From positions 1 through 64,000 of the forward strand of contig JAUJYZ010001365.1 of NCBI GenBank assembly GCA_033675265.1: a DNA stretch of 64,000 bases, read 5' to 3'. This document shows positions 57,780 to 64,000 of the stretch, in pieces. This DNA is from Actinostola sp. cb2023. Taxonomy: Eukaryota > Cnidaria > Anthozoa > Actiniaria > Actinostolidae. A program made the position numbers and the translations under genes. Under the pieces are notes generated by a model. The model was not told where the DNA came from. It saw only the letters and a list, made by a program, of their open reading frames with translations, and did not search any database. Every line of letters starts with the position of its first letter. Within the stretch, counting starts at the first letter, position 1.

Positions 57780-60770
57780 TTAATCCAAATAGGATAGGTT
57801 TTAAAAGCTAGAGTGTTGTATTAGAACAGTATCCGGTACTGATATAAATTATCAAGACAGTAATTAAAAATAACGCGGATTGATTGTGTCGTTAAATTTG
57901 AAACTACGAAACTACCGACTTCAAGATGTTTTGAAATTGGAGAGATAACTATTTCATTCGCGTGTTTGATCTAGCGTTTGCAACCATTTAAAAATAATTA
58001 TTGGAGAAAGTTAAAGTTCACCAAGGATTCGAACTAATTGTGAGTACTTTGAAACCGCCCGGGAATTGGAGGCATTTGAACTTCTCATACTCATTAATTT
58101 TTTGTGAGGAATTTGTTTTTAATTATTGTACAAATGAATTACTAATTGTTTCAGGCATTCCATTACGTTGACTTTGTTTGTTAAGGTACTGTAGTCTGCT
58201 AAAATGCGTTTTAAAGAAGCTATTTTGAATTACAAATTTGTCATCTAAACGTTTGACCTCGAAGTCTAGTCGTCCGTTGAAACGCTTTCGTAAATATGTT
58301 TCTACTGAAGGGGAGCTAGAAAAACAAGTTATGCCAGGCTGTTCCTTTGACTCGCTACAAGAATCGGTGGGCGGTTAAACTGTTTGAAGATAAGAAGCGT
58401 GAACGAGAAAATACGACTCCGAGATCGGAACAAACAAGCTTTGATGTGAAGTTATAGAATCTAAAGAGATTCTCGACTCGGATTGGGAGAAAATGAGTAC
58501 CAAGTCACTGGATTTCAGGATAGGAACATTTCTACAGGTATTTTTCCAGGTAAGAGTACTTGGACTTTGAAAAGGATTTCAAAGTATTCTAGAGCAGACT
58601 TTCCGGGTGTCCAGGTGCATCCTGGAGGGCGGTAGGGATAGAAACATAGCTAGTCACGTATGTATCCACCTGGTTGGCTTGTTACATCGTGAATAATTAA
58701 TGAGTATGCCGAATACGGTTTCAAAGCCCAAGCAATTTAGTGAATACGTGTTATGATCGGAGTAGCCCTGATTTAGACAGTACTTGATACAAGAAGAGCA
58801 ACGATACTTAGCACAGACTGTGTACAGACTATAATAGGTAACTATAATAGTACAATAATAGTTTACATATTTTGTATATTATATATCATATATTTATTTT
58901 CTTTTTGAGTTTTTGTTAGGGCCACAAGTTTATCAGTTACTTCTATACTGTCACGTGTTACCCTCTTTAAATAAAGTCTTACTTACTTACTTACTTACTA
59001 TGTGATGACAACATCGATCATCGTTATACTGTGCTAAATTGCTTGATTTCATTTTCGGTCTCGTCAGGAATTTTCATCAACTGAATTGCACCTTTTCAAT
59101 AGAATACTCTCTGCTTGATAGCACATGGAGGGCAGTGTTTGCCCATCATATGAAGGCAAATTATGATATTCAAGGACTTTTAACAGCTGATTGAAACCAA
59201 GCAATAGCAGAATCACACCCTAAATAGCATAAACAGCTATTTAGCTGTACTACATACTGCTATTTAGCATTTATCATACTATTCTCGGGTTTCCTAAGAA
59301 AAGTCCGAGTTCGAGGCTTTAAAGGACTTCAAATATACATTAATTATTCATGTGTCAGTGAACGTGTTCAGTGGAACATTCAATTAAACTACAGTAATGG
59401 CGGGAAGAGGTTTGAATTTAGCATGAAAGAGTTTGTAAACATGATGTTTTACCCGCGGTCTTAAATTTAAATTAAAATCGCCGTTGGATTGCCATTGTTT
59501 ACTAGGAACTGAATGTGATAAGAAATAGATGGAATTTTGAATAGATTCCAATTGCGTATAACACTTCTTAATTTTAAAAGTTCTAATAGTGATTTCTTTG
59601 AAACAATATACATTGTACAGTAGCAGGGCGGTTATTTATATGTGTTCTAATGGGGATCGTTTTATTAAAGAAATGTTGAATTGTAAATCATTTAATTTTT
59701 CTAAGCGACATGTATTTCAAAGTTAGTTGTCAGTTTGCACTTCAAACCATGACCGATGGAGGAGCAATACGATTTTCAGCCAGCGAAAAAAAAATCGTGC
59801 AAGTCGAAGAAAAGCCGAAGATGAAACGAAAGTTCTACAAAATGATGTCCCTTTGGCTACAAGAACAAATGGGCACTGACTCTGTTCAATGACTGGAAGT
59901 CTTCTAGAAATAATAAATTGCCAAAGATTAACAAACAACATTGTCTGTCGACGTAGAGTATTTATAAAATCTAAGTTATAGTTTCCGGAAGTCGGAATCC
60001 CTAAAATTCTGGATTGGAAAGTATATTCAGGAATTAATTGGGAACTGTCTATTCCGCGGTGACCGTGAAATGGATAGACCATAATGGAACCCGATATCAA
60101 CAAATCCCCATTAAAATGTTCTGTTTGCTCGACCAGCGTTACTACTTCGATACTTGGGCATTGTACTTACCATATTTGGAATATCTGTAAATATTATTCG
60201 CTTAAATTAAAAGTACGCCAATTTTTATCGAAAAATCCATCCCAACTTACAGCAACTCGAGTAAATGAATGTAAACTTTGTCGGCCATTTAAAATAAAAT
60301 AAAAACAACGGGTCACCGCAGTAATAAATGACTTATGAGTTCGAGGGTTTTCATATATATTTCTACTCATTATAGGTATTCATTTTCTATATTGATTCAT
60401 ATTTGTGAAGAACAGTTGGTATCGTTATGGACAAACAGCTACAAAATCTTGAACACGTTCCAGAATGACTTCGGATATTCCAAAACCAAAATTTCAGCAA
60501 ATAACATTGAAAAATGAAATTCCTTGCCTAGAAAAGAGAAGATTTTGGCAAGCTTTAATAAAAAGAGGTCCAATCAGCTAACGGGTGTAGGACTGCAGGC
60601 AACGTTTGTTGTATCATCGAGAAATCTGCTAAAACCAGTCAAATTTGAAATTGAAAATGAAATTCAAATTTGCCAGCTTGACCATTTTTAATGGCAAGAA
60701 TTCAATTTGCTTATAACATGTTTGCCAAAGAGGAAAATATGGCATCATAAATAAGTGCAAGAAGCATTTA
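57780..60770. other. No gene found
   Basis: The frames at 59710-59892 (lysine-rich) and minus 59723-60103 overlap and lack domains. TTACTTACTTACTTAC at 58978-58999 after AAATAAAGTC is a retroelement-type tail. The foldback TAAATAGCATAAACAGCTATT lies at 59220-59275. The remainder is AT-rich and unassigned. Confidence 0.4.
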
Positions 60771-60789
60771 CTTGCTGAACCCAACAGTA

Positions 60790-61190
60790 TGTCGGCATTT
60801 GCCAACTTCCCTGCAACTCGGCATTTGCCAAACCAGAGAATTCCGGCATATGCCAGCTGAGAGGAAGTTGGCAAATGCCGACTTAGAGAATTCCGGCAAT
60901 TGCCAGCTGAGAGGAAGTTGGCATTTGCCAACTCAGAGAATTCCGGCATTTGCCAACTCAAAGGAAGTTGGCATTTGCCAACTCAGAGAATTCCGGCATT
61001 TGCCAACTCAGACGAAGTTGGCATTTGCCAACTCAGAGAATTCTGGCATTTGCCAACTCAGAGGAAGTTGGCATTTGCCAACTCAGAGGAAGTTGATTTG
61101 CCAACTCAGAGAATTCCGGCATTTGCCAACTCAGAGGAAGTTGGCATTTGCCAGCTCAGAGAATTCCGGCAATTGCCGACCAAAACTGCT
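60790..61190 (+). repeat. 25-bp tandem array in two alternating types
   Basis: GGCATTTGCCAACTCAGAG is followed either by AATTCC or by GAAGTT, and the two types mostly alternate, giving a 50-bp higher unit. About 16 copies; the left part is more diverged (CAGCTGAGAGG). Frames of 99-144 codons over it are repeat artefacts. Confidence 0.9.
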
Positions 61191-61649
61191 ACAATCTAGG
61201 CTTTAGGTTTCTGTTACCAATGAACAACATTCAATAATAACTTTTTATTTTCAATCATGGTCTTCCTTGAAAATATTTTTTTTACAAAGCAAGAAGTTTC
61301 TCAACGTAATGGATTTATCTTGTTGTACACACAATACTTTTCTTTTCTTTTACGTATAAAATCAATTTCGTCAGAAATTATACTGTAATTACGGTAACAA
61401 ATTGCAACCAAATATAATAAGACTGTCCTTGAATAACTTATCTATTTGAAATGACCAGTTATCGCTATTTTGAAATCGGTTGCATTCAAGTTATCACTTT
61501 AATAGCACACAATTGTCCTGACAAAATACATGTACTTGCCACAGCCACTGATTCTGAAATAAACAAACAAAACGTTAACAAAATACCGTACAGTTCCGAA
61601 AGTAGCGAGGTCGTTACTTTCGGATTGAGCAACCTTAAGTAACTGTTAC

Positions 61650-61651
61650 TT

Positions 61652-61693
<42 letters not shown>
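61650..61693 (+). repeat. Poly-G tract, about 42 bases
   Basis: An uninterrupted G run between CTGTTACTTTT and TTAGGGTCGCTACTTTC. CGTTACTTTCGG-like motifs recur on both sides (61611, 61700). Confidence 0.95.
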
Positions 61694-61696
<3 letters not shown>

Positions 61697-61754
61697 GGGT
61701 CGCTACTTTCGGGGTGCTAAAATCGTTAACTTTTAGGAGCCATACCGTGTACAG

Positions 61755-62170
61755 GGTTCCCACTGACCTTGAAAAGTCAGTGAATTTGATTTTTTTTTTC
61801 AATGTCAGGGAATTGTCAGGGAATTTTGATTTTGGTCAGGGAATGTTGTAATTTACCCAAAAGTCAGTGAAAAGTCAGGGAATTTATGTCAGCCTTCACA
61901 AAATCGATATGTACAGTGTAGCATAATTATGGGTAACATTTAGACAGATTGTGATCAATCATGATGAAAACTCACATAAAAGTTTAAAAGTTGTCATTGA
62001 CCTTATATGGTCCATGTAAATGTATTTCTTCATACATATTACTGTACATACAGTACATACATAAAAAGACTATAGTAAATGTAAGTCGCACTGCAGGATA
62101 TCATGTAGTAAAACAAGAGTACAGTATGGTCAGTGAAAAATGGTTTTTGGTCAGTGAGAAGTCAGGGAAA
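61755..62170 (+). repeat. GTCAGGGAA-rich dispersed repeat
   Basis: CAGGGTTCCCACTGACCTTG is followed by many copies of GTCAGGGAAT or GTCAGTGAAA, with further copies at 62130-62170. CAGGGTTCCC is a hAT-like terminal sequence, but no matching right end was found, so only a repeat is claimed. Confidence 0.55.
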
Positions 62171-62731
62171 AGCCAGATAATTTTATTTTACTACTTTGAA
62201 AAAGTGGATCACTGCGCACGATTTCGCGCATGACGTATACGCGCGTCATCAGTTAGGATCGACATATACGGCGAACTAAAAACCGGCGAAAAGCCATTTG
62301 TTTTGCAGTAATTTTTCACCTGACTTTGAAATGGTTTTCTAAAATAAAGATTTACGTGTTGTCTGAGGAAGGAAGACCTAAACAATAACAATTACGATGA
62401 CAGATGACTCGTTATATTATAGCAAATAAAACTCTTTCCCTACCTGAAACTTGTCAGTGTTGTTTGCCGAAATATTTTATAAGTAGATGTAAACAAAACG
62501 TGACCGCAAATCCCAGCCGTATTATTGTTTTAGATTTGGAAAATTTCAAGATACACTAAAACTCCTCTATTTCTTACTGCACTGTACTACTTTTAGCGCC
62601 GTAATATCGCAGAAGCTGAATGATGCGAGCAGGGCCGAGTTGCTGCATGCTCACGTGCGAGATTATATCGAGAGATCAACAAGTGGGGAGACGTCAAATT
62701 TTCTCGTCTAATTTTCCGTCTTTCCTGCACA
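62171..62731. other. Upstream flank of the Mutator-like gene
   Basis: No exon seen; TTTTCTCGTCTAATTTTCCG just before the start codon is pyrimidine-rich. No TATA box at a credible distance could be chosen. Confidence 0.4.
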
Positions 62732-63158
62732 ATGAAAAACAAAACTTCTTTCAAAACGAAAAAAAAATATTGCCAATTGAATAGTGTATCGAAAGCAGTC
62801 ACTGAAAGGTGGAAAATTGCTAAAACTAAACCAAAAACGATCGCTCATGATCACAGTTATCACGTCGCTTCAGCCAGAACTACACAGAGAAATACTTACC
62901 ACCAGGGATGGAAAGCTGGAAGGAGAATAGTTGATTTAGGCATCTTAGCAGAAGGATTACGCTGCTGCAAGTCATGTGGTAAAGAAAATATGAGCATGGA
63001 CAATATCATCAAAGAAACAAAATTTGGTTTGGGTGGACTTCTTCACATTTTGTGTAAAAACTGCGCTGCCGTAAATAAAGTCGCCTTGGGCAAGAGACAC
63101 GGGATCGCAAATCAGGATCATCAAAAAGTCTGGGATATCAACAGCAAAGCTGCAATAG
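62732..63158 (+). CDS. Mutator-like transposase-domain protein, first exon
   Basis: ATG at 62732 opens a lysine-rich N terminus (KTKKKY, KTKPKT; nuclear-localisation-like). GWKAGRRIVDLGILAEGLRC follows, with paired cysteines CCKSC and later ILCKNC that could hold zinc, and VWDINSKAAIG. The order 'RRIVxLGxLAxxL - C..C - GLGxxLxIxCxxC - DxNxKxAxG' is that of the Mutator-like transposase domain proteins common in cnidarians and molluscs. These are single-copy-looking genes of transposon origin, expected in the nucleus. The donor AATAG|GTAGGA gives phase 1. The frame-adjacent extension RNTLDIRS is intron read-through. Confidence 0.78.
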
Positions 63159-63686
63159 GTAGGAACACTTTAGATATCAGGTCATGATAATTTTATTTTT
63201 ATATTTATTATATTTTATTATTTATATTGTAGAAAAACATTAGTTGATAATTAGCACAATGACTATAGTACTCGCAACACTTTACTCGCACGATGAATTT
63301 AATTTCGTAATGGAAATACTTTCCCTTTTCTGTGAACTAAAAAAGTAATATCACGTTTATTCTGGCAATTAATTTTCAAAATGTGCCGGGTATGTTAGTT
63401 AGGAGTGACTAGGAGTGGCATGAAAACTATGTCAAAACGAAAACCTACACTGATATACGTATCTGATTGTTGATACATCTAGTAAAATAGACTACCAAAT
63501 AGGCATGAAAACTTCACCCATGTATTTTGATTTCACTTCAAATACTCATGCAGCCTTGCAGAAGCAATTTTGAGCAAATAATAATAATTATACATACACC
63601 ACATACACATTAACTTACCACTAATTTTATGTAAATTATATTTTACATTGTATATGTCTAATTTACATGTACATTGTAATTATAAG
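63159..63686 (+). other. Intron of the Mutator-like gene
   Basis: GT-AG intron of about 530 bp, AT-rich, with no features. No other acceptor with a correct phase is visible near the second exon. Confidence 0.6.
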
Positions 63687-63869
63687 AATGATACATACTG
63701 GTATTGGTGAAACCCAGCTCAATAATCTACTCACTACAATGAATTTACCTTCAATTACAAAAACAACCTTGAAGGCAAGAGAAAGGGAAATAGGAAAGGC
63801 AATAGAAAAAGTAACTCAGAAATCTGTGAAACAAGCACTGGAAGAGGAAATTCAAGCTACAATATCTAA
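63687..63869 (+). CDS. Mutator-like transposase-domain protein, second exon
   Basis: It reads MIHTGIGETQLNNLLTTMNL, PSITKTTLKAREREIGKAIE and KVTQKSVKQALEEEIQATI, the segment that follows directly in this family (GIGxxxxNxLLxxLxIPxxxxxxxKxRExExGxAIE). The donor is TCTAA|GTAAGAG at 63870. The acceptor ATTATAAG at 63686 leaves one base before ATG, while exon 1 ends in phase 1, so the junction is one base out of frame. Either a base is lost or the true junction differs. The rest of the gene lies right of the window. Confidence 0.7.
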
Positions 63870-64000
63870 GTAAGAGCATTGAAAACTAAATTCTGAAATA
63901 ATACATTCAGAGAGATATATTTAGAGAACAAACACTAAAAGCATGCAATACTTTACACTATTTAGAACTAAACAGCACTAATTAAACAATAAAAAACAAT

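Noticed and set aside
60772..61206. 144- and 99-codon frames
   Set aside because: They are translations of the 25-bp array in two frames.

Overview
The window is eukaryotic nuclear DNA: AT-rich, with spliced genes and many small repeats. It is most probably from an anthozoan cnidarian of the hexacoral type (stony coral or sea anemone). That is an inference from four things: a Roco-type GTPase gene ending in a death-fold region; a secreted gene combining PAN/apple, C-type lectin and laminin-G-like domains; tRNA-derived SINEs of a body type I recognise from hexacorals; and Penelope-like retroelements plus a Mutator-type transposase gene. No species can be named.

Layout. (1) About 0.67-11.2 kb, plus strand: a Roco gene. 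Exons at 673-825 and 985-2651 carry the ROC GTPase and COR domains but are broken by about eight frameshifts. Exons at 3350-3767, 4393-4435, 5346-5545, 6457-6712 and 10853-11169 are clean and, with one exception, join in matching splice phase to the stop at 11167-11169. Its introns hold two SINEs, a 55-bp tandem array, a 3-kb 13/15-bp satellite and an 817-bp inverted-repeat element; a 29-bp array follows the stop. (2) About 11.7-28.2 kb: no gene found. The stretch holds tandem arrays, a 1.16-kb tandem duplication and many foldback or terminal-inverted-repeat (TIR) elements. (3) 28.3-35.4 kb: one 7-kb satellite with a 123-bp unit (about 58 copies) and higher-order structure. (4) 36.4-56.7 kb, minus strand: a gene for a secreted protein. 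Its exons run signal peptide + PAN (56716-56405), C-type lectin N-half (55335-55147), laminin-G-like domain in three exons (54372-54324, 45890-45579, 40305-40034), then C-type lectin C-half with stop (36654-36434). The phases of the last five exons match exactly. Introns contain a Penelope element, MITEs and a duplicated 0.9-kb repeat. (5) 56.8-62.7 kb: a GATT microsatellite, a possible minus-strand 3' terminal exon, a 25-bp array and a long G tract. (6) 62732 to the right edge: the start of a Mutator-like transposase gene.

How the genes relate: the Roco-death-fold gene would be an intracellular signalling or innate-immune type protein, and the PAN/lectin/laminin-G gene a secreted or extracellular recognition protein. 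Both families are expanded in cnidarians, but nothing in the window shows that the two work together. Roughly a fifth of the window is tandem repeat, which is very dense. The two most unusual signals are a laminin-G exon cassette lying, in matching phase, between the two halves of a C-type lectin domain, and the 123-bp satellite, whose every unit carries two perfect or near-perfect dyads and two CACGTG sites. All sequence readings are by eye; no alignment or database search was run.
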